A stretch of 64,000 nt of DNA. Origin: Pseudomonas yangonensis (GTDB lineage Bacteria; Pseudomonadota; Gammaproteobacteria; Pseudomonadales; Pseudomonadaceae). How positions within the stretch are numbered: the first letter of the stretch is position 1; each line of letters opens with the position of its first letter. A program made the translations under genes and the position numbers. The stretch covers positions 558,001 to 622,000 of the forward strand of contig NZ_BLJU01000002.1 in assembly GCF_009932725.1 (NCBI RefSeq), read 5' to 3'. This document shows positions 18,908-27,288 of this stretch, piece after piece. The notes beneath the pieces are model-generated. The model saw nothing but the letters and a program-made list of their open reading frames with translations, ran no database searches and was not told the origin of the DNA.

Positions 18908-19891
18908 TCAGCCTGAGCTCTTGCGCAAGCGCCGCAGGCCCCAGCCCAGCAGCAGGGCCGCCGCCGTACAGGCCAGCAGCACTGGAACAGGCCGGGCGGT
19001 GCTCTGGGTGCGCCAGCCACCTTCGATCCGTCGCTCTCCTGACGGCGGTTGGAACAGATTGCCGGTAGATCGCTGCGCGGGCTGCCCGCGCCTGATGGCA
19101 CGCCCCACCAGCAGCGCTGAGATCTGCGCGAACCCTGGCACCAGGAAGTGGCCAAGGCGCAGCAGGGTCGCCGCACTGCCGACGGTTCTGCTGGGCCGTG
19201 GGTTCAGTGCCATCTTGACCATGGCTTCGGCAACGCGACGTGGATCGTAACGGGGCGGGGGCGGGCTCAGCTCATGGCCGGTGAAGTTGCCGCCGTCACG
19301 GAAGCCGGGCGTGTCCATCACCGCCGGGTAGAGGTCGCAGACATGAATGTCCGGCCAGCTTGCCAACTCGCCCCGCAGCGCCTCGGTGAGGCCACGCAAA
19401 CCGTACTTGGCTGCGGAGTAGGCTGCCGCGTAGGGCTGGGCGACCCAACTACCGAGTGACAAAGTGTTGATCAGTACACCCGAGGACTGGGCCTTGAAAT
19501 AGGGCATGACGACATAGGCGCCGCGCAGGTAGCCGAGCAGATCGGTCTGGACCACCTGCTCATGTGCGGCCAATGGAGTGGCCTCGAAACTGCCCACCGC
19601 GCCAACGCCGGCATTGTTCACCCAGATATCGATGCGTCCATTGCCAAACGCCGCGGCTTGTTCGGCCAGCTTCTCCATTGCCTCGTTACGGGTGACGTCG
19701 GTGGGTACAGCCAAGGCGTATGCCCCGAGCCGTTCACATTCGTCGACGACGCAAGCCAGCGCCTCGCGGTCGCGTGAAGCCAGTACCAGACGCGCCCCGT
19801 GCCGGGCGAACTCGTGGGCGGCGCAGCGGCCAATGCCGCTCGATGCCCCCGTGATCACTACCAGCGCGTCATTCAGTCGGGCTGATTTCAT
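18908..19891 (-). CDS. SDR-family oxidoreductase with C-terminal membrane anchor
   Basis: Short-chain dehydrogenase of 327 residues. The Rossmann motif TGASSGIG is at the N-terminus, NNAGVGAVG follows, and the catalytic Ser and YSAAKYG (Tyr-x3-Lys) are present. The C-terminus adds about 90 residues ending in a hydrophobic helix (VLLACTAAALLLGWGL) and a basic tail, so it is likely membrane-anchored. The start at 19891 is supported by GCAGGAG 7 bases upstream, and it removes an unlikely upstream extension overlapping the Nudix gene. The substrate is unknown. A Nudix gene ends 56 bases upstream on the same strand. Confidence 0.88.
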   Translation of the reverse strand: MKSARLNDALVVITGASSGIGRCAAHEFARHGARLVLASRDREALACVVDECERLGAYALAVPTDVTRNEAMEKLAEQAAAFGNGRIDIWVNNAGVGAVGSFEATPLAAHEQVVQTDLLGYLRGAYVVMPYFKAQSSGVLINTLSLGSWVAQPYAAAYSAAKYGLRGLTEALRGELASWPDIHVCDLYPAVMDTPGFRDGGNFTGHELSPPPPRYDPRRVAEAMVKMALNPRPSRTVGSAATLLRLGHFLVPGFAQISALLVGRAIRRGQPAQRSTGNLFQPPSGERRIEGGWRTQSTARPVPVLLACTAAALLLGWGLRRLRKSSG

Positions 19892-19947
19892 CGGTTTCTC
19901 CTGCAATGAGTCGGGAAGATTGACGGGAGACCGTTGCCGTCTGGGGC

Positions 19948-20322
19948 TCAGATAGCTTGGCAATAGCGGCGCAACAGCTTCTTGCTCGGACGCTTGACCG
20001 GCATTTCGCGCAGCTCCGCCAATGCGAACCAGCGGCAATCCGCTATCTCGTTCTGCGGCCGTGGCGTCTGTGTGTCAGCGACCGACAGGTGAAAGACATG
20101 ATGCACACCTGCGCCGAACTCATGTCTTGCCAGGTATTCGAGGCTGCTGAAGCTGAGCCCCGTTTCTTCGTCCAGCTCGCGTAGCGCAGCTGCCGCGGCG
20201 CTCTCGTTCGCCTCGATCTTGCCTCCGGGCAGGTTCCATTTCGCCTCGGCCTTGCGTACCAACAGAAACTTGTCGCCACGTCGGCAGATGACGGTAGCGC
20301 GTACTTTGCTCGCTTTGCCCAT
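19948..20322 (-). CDS. Nudix hydrolase
   Basis: Nudix-family pyrophosphohydrolase of 124 residues. The Nudix box is complete: GKIEANE, then seven residues, then RELDEETGL, matching GX5EX7REUXEEXGU. Substrates in this family range from oxidised nucleotides to dinucleoside polyphosphates and cannot be deduced here. The protein begins MGKASKVRATVICRRGDKFLLVRK, a normal start. The SDR gene follows on the same strand and may be in the same transcript. Confidence 0.92.
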   Translation of the reverse strand: MGKASKVRATVICRRGDKFLLVRKAEAKWNLPGGKIEANESAAAAALRELDEETGLSFSSLEYLARHEFGAGVHHVFHLSVADTQTPRPQNEIADCRWFALAELREMPVKRPSKKLLRRYCQAI

Positions 20323-20537
20323 CGATAATTCTCGACAGTCTGGAAAGGACAGGCCCTGAGCGACTTAGGCGTCTCAGGTCGCCATGGCGTTGCAGATCGA
20401 TCACTTGCTAGGGTGAGGCGGTTATCGAGCCTTCACATGCCCCCTTGGCGGCATTGCTGCAATGATCGGATCAGTTCATATGCGAGCATGCCTGGCTCCC
20501 GAAGAGGCCCTTGCCGGGCCTCCTATTGGGTTAACGC

Positions 20538-20723
20538 TTATTGGTTGCGGCCGCCGTGGCTGTTCTGACCGCCTTTCTTGCCGGCCTCGGAAGCCTTTTC
20601 GCGATCATTGGCAAAGTTGCCGCCACTTGCCTGACCGCCCTTCTTGCCAGCCTCGGAGGCTTTTTCACGATCGTTGGCGAAATTACCCGGATTGTTGTTA
20701 CCAGTGCTTTTGCTAGTGGTCAT
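20538..20723 (-). CDS. KGG-repeat (con-10/GsiB-like) stress protein
   Basis: Small hydrophilic protein of 61 residues made of two near-identical copies of a unit reading NFANDREKASEAGKKGGQ. Such KGG or con-10 proteins are induced by starvation or desiccation in other bacteria and are mostly disordered; a protective role is inferred. The nucleotide repeats are also very similar, indicating a recent tandem duplication. The ribosome-binding site AGTACCGAGATGACC-type upstream is weak. A GC-rich hairpin at 20505-20523 lies after the stop and may be its terminator. Confidence 0.85.
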   Translation of the reverse strand: MTTSKSTGNNNPGNFANDREKASEAGKKGGQASGGNFANDREKASEAGKKGGQNSHGGRNQ

Positions 20724-20855
20724 CTCGGTACTCCCGATTGCAGAGGCGGAATTGCCTCGTTAAGCAATGGAGGAAAATGCTGCCGCTAACGTTCAGCCTA
20801 TTTCCACGCTGCGCTTGGCAAAAGCTGACGAGTGGTGGAGCGGCGAAGGGCCAGC

Positions 20856-21401
20856 TCACAGATTCGCAGAGGGCAGTTGCAGCCAGAGGGAGAACAGGCC
20901 GAGCACGCTCCAGAACACGATGAACAGCCAGGGCGAGCGCAGAAAGAACAGCAGCGATTTGTAGGTGCTTTCCCTACTTGCCTCCTGCTCGCTGAACAGC
21001 GGCGAATCGTCATAGGCATGGCCGAATTCCGGGTCGCTGCGCAGCAACTGCTCCTGCTTGTAGTGCCAGTGCTCGATGATCGTGGCGGAGGCTCTGATGC
21101 CCGGCCAGGCGTGCAGTGAGCTGATGATGCCCAGCAGCGTGAACAACGCCGGAACCACCAGGGTGAACACTGCTCCCCAGTTTTCGTTCAGATTGGCCAT
21201 GGACGATGCATAGGCAATCACCAGAAACGACTGCGCGGTCAGATAGGAATTGGTACGTCCGGCCAGCAGGCTGGTTTCATACTGAATTTCCCGCCGATAG
21301 AAATCGAGTCGCTCCTTCGGCGTGCCGAAAATAAGCAGCTCCGCCTGCTTGTCCATCTTCGTGTCACGTGTGTCGGAGGTAATGATTCGTGAGGTTTTCA
21401 T
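20856..21401 (-). CDS. Unrecognised three-helix membrane protein
   Basis: Protein of about 181 residues not assigned to a family with confidence. Two hydrophobic segments lie in the middle (around SYLTAQSFLVIAYASSM and FTLVVPALFTLLGIISSL) and one at the C-terminus (SPWLFIVFWSVLGLFSLWL). A conserved-looking cytoplasmic loop, FGTPKERLDFYRREIQYE, precedes the first. Several starts are possible (21437, 21401, 21356) and none has a good ribosome-binding site; 21401 is a compromise. It lies between the KGG gene and the esterase gene, with no close coupling to either. Confidence 0.65.
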   Translation of the reverse strand: MKTSRIITSDTRDTKMDKQAELLIFGTPKERLDFYRREIQYETSLLAGRTNSYLTAQSFLVIAYASSMANLNENWGAVFTLVVPALFTLLGIISSLHAWPGIRASATIIEHWHYKQEQLLRSDPEFGHAYDDSPLFSEQEASRESTYKSLLFFLRSPWLFIVFWSVLGLFSLWLQLPSANL

Positions 21402-21624
21402 CGACGTGGCTCGACTGTTTGTTGGGCTTCGCCGCATAGCGAGAAGTAGCCGGGCAATAGGACGTTAGACTGCGGGGGCTGCAGTTATTCAGTGTTTTTA
21501 TCGATCAGGGAGAAAGGCGTCGAACGTGACGCGGTTCGGCGAGCCAAACACGATCATCACAGGTGAACAGCATTACCGGCGATGCCGGGTTGGTGCTGTT
21601 GGCAGGTACCACTACTCCGTTATT

Positions 21625-21653
21625 CCCTGTCAGCGGCGAGGCCGCTGACAGGG
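21625..21653. terminator. Perfect hairpin after the esterase gene
   Basis: A 13-bp perfect stem (CCCTGTCAGCGGC and its complement) with a 3-base loop lies just past the stop of the minus-strand esterase gene. No U-tract follows on the minus strand, so termination strength is uncertain; it may instead protect the 3' end. Confidence 0.5.
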
Positions 21654-21667
21654 ACATTGCCGGTCCT

Positions 21668-22684
21668 TCAGTTCAAGTGAGCTTTCAGTTCGCCGGCAGC
21701 CTGGCGCATTGCCGCCTTGACCTCGGGAATGTCGTGCAGTGGGTTGAGCAAGCCATAGTCGTGAATCATGCCGCTATAGCGCACAGCGGTTACGTCGACG
21801 CCTGCGGCATCCAGTTTCCGTGCATAAGCCTCGCCTTCGTCACGCAGCACGTCCAGACCTGCAGTCTGGATCAGCGCAGGTGGTAGGCCTTTCAACTGCT
21901 CAGTGGTCGCCCGCAGCGGGGAGGCATGAATATCGGCGCGTTGCTTGGGATCGGTGGTGTAGTTGTCCCAGAACCACTTCATCATGCCGGTGGTGAGGAA
22001 GTGACCCTCAGCGTACTGGCGATACGAGGCGGTCTCGAAGTTGGCGTCCGTCACCGGCCACAGCAGCAGCTGGAAGCGCAGCTCGGGGGTGTTGCGTTCC
22101 TTGGCCATCAGGCTGACTACGGCTGCCATGTTGCCGCCGACGCTGTTGCCTGCAACTGCCAGGCGGCTGCCATCGACGCCGATGGTCTTGCCGTTTTCCG
22201 CGACCCAGCGAGTCGCCGCGTAGGCCTGGTTGATGGCTGTCGGGTACTGCGCTTCTGGTGACCGCGTGTAATCGACGTAGACCGCCACTGCACCGGAGCC
22301 AACCACCAGATCACGAATCAGACGCGCATGGGTCGGGTAATCGCCCAGCACCCAGCCGCCGCCGTGGAAGAACATGAAGACAGGCAGATCGCCGCTCTGC
22401 TTTTCCGGACGCACGATGGTCAGCTTGATCGTCTGGCCATCGGTGGAGATGGTGCGTTCGCTGACCTCGGTGCCGGACAGGTCGACCTTGACGGACGCCT
22501 GGGCGCCGGTCAGAACGGCACGCGCCTCGCTGGGAGTCATCTGCTCGATTGGCTTGCCGCCGCCACTATTCAAAGCATTCAAGAAATTCTGAGTACGATG
22601 CTCGGCGACTGGTTCGGCAGCGTAGGTGCTGCCAACGCATACGGCGAGTGCCAGGGCGGTGAGGGTGTTTTTCAAGACGGTCAT
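21668..22684 (-). CDS. Secreted alpha/beta hydrolase, HSL (esterase/lipase) family
   Basis: Exported esterase of 338 residues. The signal peptide spans about residues 1-23 (cleaved after TYA). The oxyanion motif HGGGW, the nucleophile elbow GNSVGG, the Asp of AGLDVLRDEG and the His in GMIHDYGLLN form the complete HSL-family set. The start ATG at 22684 is preferred over the TTG at 22699 because AAGGA lies 7 bases upstream. It is divergent from a LysR gene, which is therefore its likely regulator. The natural substrate is unknown. Confidence 0.9.
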   Translation of the reverse strand: MTVLKNTLTALALAVCVGSTYAAEPVAEHRTQNFLNALNSGGGKPIEQMTPSEARAVLTGAQASVKVDLSGTEVSERTISTDGQTIKLTIVRPEKQSGDLPVFMFFHGGGWVLGDYPTHARLIRDLVVGSGAVAVYVDYTRSPEAQYPTAINQAYAATRWVAENGKTIGVDGSRLAVAGNSVGGNMAAVVSLMAKERNTPELRFQLLLWPVTDANFETASYRQYAEGHFLTTGMMKWFWDNYTTDPKQRADIHASPLRATTEQLKGLPPALIQTAGLDVLRDEGEAYARKLDAAGVDVTAVRYSGMIHDYGLLNPLHDIPEVKAAMRQAAGELKAHLN

Positions 22685-22828
22685 AGCAAGGTCCTTCAAG
22701 ATATTTGTCGTTGGAGTGCGCAGTTGCCGCCTGGCTGTACCGGCGGCATGGACGCCACTTTAGATATGGCCTTTAGCGGGGACAATTACCTAAAATCGAG
22801 ATTCATTGATTCTGATTTGGGGACAGTG

Positions 22829-23737
22829 GTGGATCGTATAGATTGCATGCGTACCTTTGTTGCCACGGTAAATGCCAATGGCTTTGCCGCCGCTGCCCGA
22901 GTGCTGGCGGTGCCCCGGTCGAAAGTCAGCAAGCAGATCCAGGCGCTCGAGGAGAGCCTGGGCGTGCAATTGTTGCTACGCACCACCCGTAGCCTGCACC
23001 TGACCGAAGCCGGCAGTGATTACTACGAGGCGTGCCGCGAACTGCTCGCTTCGCTGGATGAAGCAGAGCAGCGGGCGCGTAGTGGGCTGGCCGAAATTCA
23101 GGGTGTATTGAGGATCAACGCGCCGATGTCGTTCGGTTTGTGCCGGTTGGGGCCATTGATTCCCACGTTCCATCAACTGCATCCGAAAGTGGAACTGCAA
23201 TTGGTGTTCAGTGACGAGCAGGTCGATCCGGTGAAAGGCGGCTTCGATGTCACCATTCGCATCGCCAGTTTGGCGGACTCGTCTCTGGTGGCCCGGCACC
23301 TGGCCCCAGCTCCGCGCGCACTGGTTGCCTCACCGGATTATCTCAAGGCTAATGGAACGCCCCGGGTACCGCGCGACCTGGCTGCTCACCAATGCCTTAA
23401 CTACGGTTATCTGCAGGGCGGCGTCAGCCTGCAGTTGAGCAATGGCCGAGAGACGCAAAGCGTTCTGGTAACGGGGCCCTTGCACGCCAACAACGGTGAT
23501 CTTCTGGCCCAGGCTGCCGAAGCGGGGATGGGTATTGCTTTGTTACCGACATTCATCGTGGAAAAAGCACTTCAGGAGGGGCGTCTGGTTGCAGTGATGT
23601 GCGACTGGCAGGCGCCCCCCATCTCCATCAACGCTGTCTATCCATCCGCACGACGTATCCCGCTCAAAACCCGGGCATTTTTGGATTTTCTCGCGGGGCA
23701 GCTGGGCGACCAGGCAGCCAGTCATATCCTGAGGTGA
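22829..23737 (+). CDS. LysR-family transcriptional regulator
   Basis: LysR-type regulator of 302 residues. The winged helix-turn-helix is at about residues 5-60 (FAAAARVLAVPRSKVSKQIQALE), followed by the periplasmic-binding-like effector domain. The GTG at 22829 is chosen because GGGGA lies just upstream and because it gives the usual N-terminus MDRIDCMRTF; the frame stays open upstream into the divergent gene. The start-to-start gap to the divergent esterase gene is 144 bases, a classic LysR arrangement, so control of that gene is likely. Confidence 0.9.
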   Translation: MDRIDCMRTFVATVNANGFAAAARVLAVPRSKVSKQIQALEESLGVQLLLRTTRSLHLTEAGSDYYEACRELLASLDEAEQRARSGLAEIQGVLRINAPMSFGLCRLGPLIPTFHQLHPKVELQLVFSDEQVDPVKGGFDVTIRIASLADSSLVARHLAPAPRALVASPDYLKANGTPRVPRDLAAHQCLNYGYLQGGVSLQLSNGRETQSVLVTGPLHANNGDLLAQAAEAGMGIALLPTFIVEKALQEGRLVAVMCDWQAPPISINAVYPSARRIPLKTRAFLDFLAGQLGDQAASHILR

Positions 23738-23934
23738 GCTGCTTGCTCCCACCACTGAGAAGCTGTTGAGGCTGTTTATCGTTCTGAAAATGGAACGCTG
23801 GAGGTGATTTTTACGGTCTAGTCGATAATTGGTCCCGAATTTAATCTTTCTTCCATGCAGTGACGCACTGCTGAAGCAAACCCAAGTCTCCGGCCCGGCC
23901 GGCAACCAAAAGAGAACAATTCGAGGACTTCATC

Positions 23935-24564
23935 ATGACCAACGCCACCTACAACCGCCTGGACAAAGACAACGCCGTAGTACTGCTGGTCGACCACCAG
24001 GCCGGCCTGCTCTCCCTGGTTCGCGACATCGAGCCGGACAAGTTCAAGAACAACGTGCTGGCGCTGGCTGATCTGGCCAAGTTCTTCAACCTGCCGACCA
24101 TCCTCACCACCAGCTTCGAAACCGGCCCCAACGGCCCGCTGGTTCCCGAGCTGAAGGAAATGTTCCCGGACGCGCCGTACATCGCCCGCCCTGGCCAGAT
24201 CAACGCCTGGGACAACGAAGACTTCGTCAAGGCGATCAAGGCCACCGGCAAGAAGCAACTGATCATCGCCGGTGTGGTCACCGAAGTCTGCGTAGCGTTC
24301 CCGGCCCTGTCGGCCATTGAGGAAGGGTTCGACGTGTTCGTGGTGACCGATGCCTCGGGCACCTTCAACCAGATCACCCGTGATTCGGCCTGGAGCCGCA
24401 TGACCCAAGCCGGCGCGCAACTGATGAACTGGTTCGCCGTAGCCTGCGAGCTGCACCGCGACTGGCGCAACGACGTGGAAGGCCTGGCCAAGATCTGCTC
24501 GGATCACATCCCGGACTACCGCAACCTGATCACCAGCTACAGCGCGCTGACCGCTGGCAAGTGA
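23935..24564 (+). CDS. ycaC: Isochorismatase-fold hydrolase (YcaC-like)
   Basis: Cysteine hydrolase of 209 residues in the isochorismatase superfamily, very similar in pattern to YcaC. D20 in LLVDHQAGLL and C119 in GVVTEVCVAF are the expected catalytic Asp and Cys. YcaC forms octamers of unknown substrate; isochorismate is not the likely one. Codon choice is strongly GC-ending, suggesting good expression. The ribosome-binding site is GAGGA at about 23923. An intrinsic terminator follows at 24582. Confidence 0.88.
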   Translation: MTNATYNRLDKDNAVVLLVDHQAGLLSLVRDIEPDKFKNNVLALADLAKFFNLPTILTTSFETGPNGPLVPELKEMFPDAPYIARPGQINAWDNEDFVKAIKATGKKQLIIAGVVTEVCVAFPALSAIEEGFDVFVVTDASGTFNQITRDSAWSRMTQAGAQLMNWFAVACELHRDWRNDVEGLAKICSDHIPDYRNLITSYSALTAGK

Positions 24565-24581
24565 TCCTCGCCTGAAACGCA

Positions 24582-24609
24582 ACCGGAGCCTTCGAAGGCT
24601 CCGGTTTTG
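24582..24609 (+). terminator. Intrinsic terminator
   Basis: Stem ACCGGAGCCT/AGGCTCCGGT with a TCGA loop, followed by TTTTG, 18 bases after the YcaC-like gene. Confidence 0.85.
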
Positions 24610-24773
24610 CTTCGTCTGAACATATCTCGGTGATCTGTCGGGCCCTTGCGCCTGCGCAATGCCAGCAGCCGGGTTCGCTGGTTAGGGATTGCCTACCGTT
24701 GATCGTGCGAGCCGAACCTGGGCATGGGGCCAGTGACCCAAACAAGGGTCATAAACCGAAGTGAGAACGCCCC

Positions 24774-25079
24774 ATGAAATCCATGCCAGTCGTCATTGCT
24801 ACAGCCGCCTTGCTATTCGCTACCACCGCTCTGGCCCAGGCTCCTGCAGGAAGCCCGGATGCCGGACGAGGCTCGGCGCCGAGCCCGAGCGGCACCCCCG
24901 CGCCTCAACACGAGATGGATGTTCACCGGGAAGATGGCCAGTTGCGGACCGATGAGGGGCACAAGGTGAACACCCGCGATGGCAATATGCAGAACGACGG
25001 TGGTCGTGATGGCTCTGCCGAACATTCCTCACCCGGCGGCCCTACCGACCCTTCCTCCGACCCCGGCTCACTCGAGTAG
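24774..25079 (+). CDS. Small exported hydrophilic protein
   Basis: Protein of 101 residues not recognised as a known family. The N-terminus MKSMPVVIATAALLFATTALA is a clear signal peptide. The remaining 80 residues are rich in Gly, Ser, Pro, Asp and Glu and look disordered (for example PSGTPAPQHEMDVHRE, NTRDGNMQNDGGRDG). A periplasmic or secreted location is likely. No Shine-Dalgarno stronger than GAACG is visible. It has no close neighbours on the same strand. Confidence 0.65.
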   Translation: MKSMPVVIATAALLFATTALAQAPAGSPDAGRGSAPSPSGTPAPQHEMDVHREDGQLRTDEGHKVNTRDGNMQNDGGRDGSAEHSSPGGPTDPSSDPGSLE

Positions 25080-25261
25080 TGAAGAACCAGGCGGACAGTA
25101 CCTGACGATGGCGACTACAGGCGGATCAGAAAACCGTCCAGGCGCAACGGCAAGAAGTTGCGATATTCGATCCTGTATCACCGGCCCTGCTTAATACGCT
25201 GGGGCGAATCGCCGCATTGGCTGCCATAAGGGCAGGTCTCGTTTGTGCGCTATTGCCGCTG

Positions 25262-26215
25262 CTAATCTTGCGCAGGATTGCGGTAGGCGCTCGGCGTTAC
25301 GCCCACTTCCCGGCGAAAGACTTGCGAGAAATGGCTGGCGCTCGAGTAGCCCACTTCCAGTCCGATGTCGATCACGCTGCGCTCGGTTTCCAGCAGCAGT
25401 TGCCGGGCGCGAGCCATGCGCAGGCCAATGAAATAGTGCGACGGCGACAAGCCGGTAGCGCGTTTGAACAGGCGGCTGAAGTGGTACTCGCTCAGTTGCG
25501 CGGCCTGCGCCAGGGTGGCCAGGGAGAAGTCTTGCGCCAGGCGCTGGTTCATCAGGTCGAGGACGCGTCTTAATTTGTAGGCTTGCAAGGCATTGCTGCG
25601 CCTGCCGGTGGGCAGCGCGGCGCGATAGGTACGCACGAGGTGAATCGCCAGGGCTTGTGCCAGGCTGTGCACCAGCAGGCGGCTGGGCATACGGCTGTCG
25701 ACAAGCTCCGAACGCAGCTGTTCGAGCAGCAGGCGAACCCAGTCGTCACGACCGCCGGATACGTCGACGAAATTTACCGGGCCGGCTGCTCGGAGCCCAA
25801 GGTCGCGTGCCGCCTGCTCGATCAGCGTCGGCGCGAGATAAAGATGCATCACTTCGAAACTGTCGCCGCCCGTGGTCTGCCAGCGCATTTCGTAGGGCTG
25901 CGTGGTACTGGTCAGAAAGAAGTCGCCGATGCGTACCTCGCTCTTTTCCCATTCGCCGCCCGCTGCACGCTCTTCGACGATGGCCGATCCCGCCAGCACC
26001 ATCACCAGCAGCGGCTCGGCCACCGCAGGTACGAGGATCGGTTCGGCGATGCTGCGGTGGGTGAACAGGTGCAGCACCACGTCCTGCGGGGCATGCGGCA
26101 GTGGCGGCGCGGAGGCGTCGCTCGGCAGGTATTCCGACATGGCCTCGGCCGTGATCCGCAGGGCGTCGGAAAGGGGGGCGGCAGGTTCGGATTGGCTCAC
26201 CAGTAACGCGTCCAT
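25262..26215 (-). CDS. AraC-family transcriptional regulator
   Basis: Regulator of 317 residues. The N-terminal half has the AraC-type cupin-like sensor (about 50-200). The C-terminal half has the double helix-turn-helix (about 215-312), with LATLAQAAQLSEYHFSRLFK and the signature IDIGLEVGYSSASHFSQVFRREVGVTPSAYR. It is divergent from the SDR gene at 26425, about 210 bases away, and probably controls that gene. The effector is unknown. Confidence 0.92.
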   Translation of the reverse strand: MDALLVSQSEPAAPLSDALRITAEAMSEYLPSDASAPPLPHAPQDVVLHLFTHRSIAEPILVPAVAEPLLVMVLAGSAIVEERAAGGEWEKSEVRIGDFFLTSTTQPYEMRWQTTGGDSFEVMHLYLAPTLIEQAARDLGLRAAGPVNFVDVSGGRDDWVRLLLEQLRSELVDSRMPSRLLVHSLAQALAIHLVRTYRAALPTGRRSNALQAYKLRRVLDLMNQRLAQDFSLATLAQAAQLSEYHFSRLFKRATGLSPSHYFIGLRMARARQLLLETERSVIDIGLEVGYSSASHFSQVFRREVGVTPSAYRNPAQD

Positions 26216-26424
26216 CGATGGGGCCCGATGTCAGGGCGGCGCTGGACAGGTTAGCGCACCGGCGCCGGGCTGCCAGCCGTGCATGCCAGAGCGGACTCAT
26301 GCGGATTGCGCGCAAGATCGCGACAGCCCACGCAACGCGGCGAAAGCCGGCCATGGCCAACCGGGAGAGGATGAAACCGTCTTCTAACGCACCCTGTGTG
26401 CTCGCCGAATGAGGAGGAATCACC

Positions 26425-27189
26425 ATGGCTGACATCAAGAACATCACCACCCAGGAAGTCGCGGGCAAAGTCGCCCTGATCACGGGCGCTGCCAGCGGCA
26501 TCGGCAGGGTTACCGCGCTTTTGCTGCATGCTCGCGGAGCCAGGGTCATCGCCGAAGATATCGATCCTGCCGTGGAACAGCTGGCCCGGCCGGGGCTGGT
26601 GCCGCTGGTGGCGGACATCACCGAGGACGGCGCCGCCGAGCGTGCGGTGACGCTGGCGGTCGAGCACTTCGGTCGGCTCGATATCCTGGTGAACAATGCG
26701 GGCATCATCATCAACAAGGCGCTGGTGGAAATGACCCGACAGGATTGGGAGCGCATCCAGGCCGTCAACGCCACCGCCGCCTTTCTGCATTGCCGCGAGG
26801 CGATGAAGGTGATGATGCCGAACAAGGCCGGTGCGATCGTCAACATCGCCTCCTATGCCTCTTACTTCGCCTTTCCCACGATCGCTGCCTATGCCGCTTC
26901 GAAGGGGGCGCTGGCCCAGCTCACCCGCACGCTGGCGCTCGAGGCCATCGAGCATGGCATTCGGGTCAATGCCGTCGGCTCGGGGGACGTTGTGACCAAC
27001 ATCCTCAACGATGTGGTGGAAGACGGTCCGGCGTTTCTGGCCCAGCACGGCGAGAGCGCGCCGATCGGTCGTGCGGCTCAGCCGCAGGAAATTGCCGAAG
27101 TGGTTGCCTTCCTGGCGTCAGAACGGGCGAGCTTCATGGTTGGCGCCGTGGTCATGGTCGATGGCGGTATGACCGTGACGGCTGGCTGA
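26425..27189 (+). CDS. SDR-family NAD(P)-dependent oxidoreductase
   Basis: Classical short-chain dehydrogenase of 254 residues. TGAASGIG is the cofactor motif, EDID after strand 2 suggests NAD preference, NNAGIII follows, and the catalytic Ser, Tyr and Lys lie in IVNIASYASYFAFPTIAAYAASK-type order (Y-A-A-S-K). The C-terminus MVGAVVMVDGGMTVTAG is standard. The start has GAGGAGG upstream at 26410. It is likely controlled by the divergent AraC regulator. The substrate is not inferable. Confidence 0.92.
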   Translation: MADIKNITTQEVAGKVALITGAASGIGRVTALLLHARGARVIAEDIDPAVEQLARPGLVPLVADITEDGAAERAVTLAVEHFGRLDILVNNAGIIINKALVEMTRQDWERIQAVNATAAFLHCREAMKVMMPNKAGAIVNIASYASYFAFPTIAAYAASKGALAQLTRTLALEAIEHGIRVNAVGSGDVVTNILNDVVEDGPAFLAQHGESAPIGRAAQPQEIAEVVAFLASERASFMVGAVVMVDGGMTVTAG

Positions 27190-27288
27190 CCAGCCCTGGG
27201 TGATGCGCTGCGTCTTGCTGCGGCTGGGGCAGCGCATTGCCCTCGGATGAGCGTGCACGGCACCTTTGCGCCGAGGTTTCAGTTTGCA

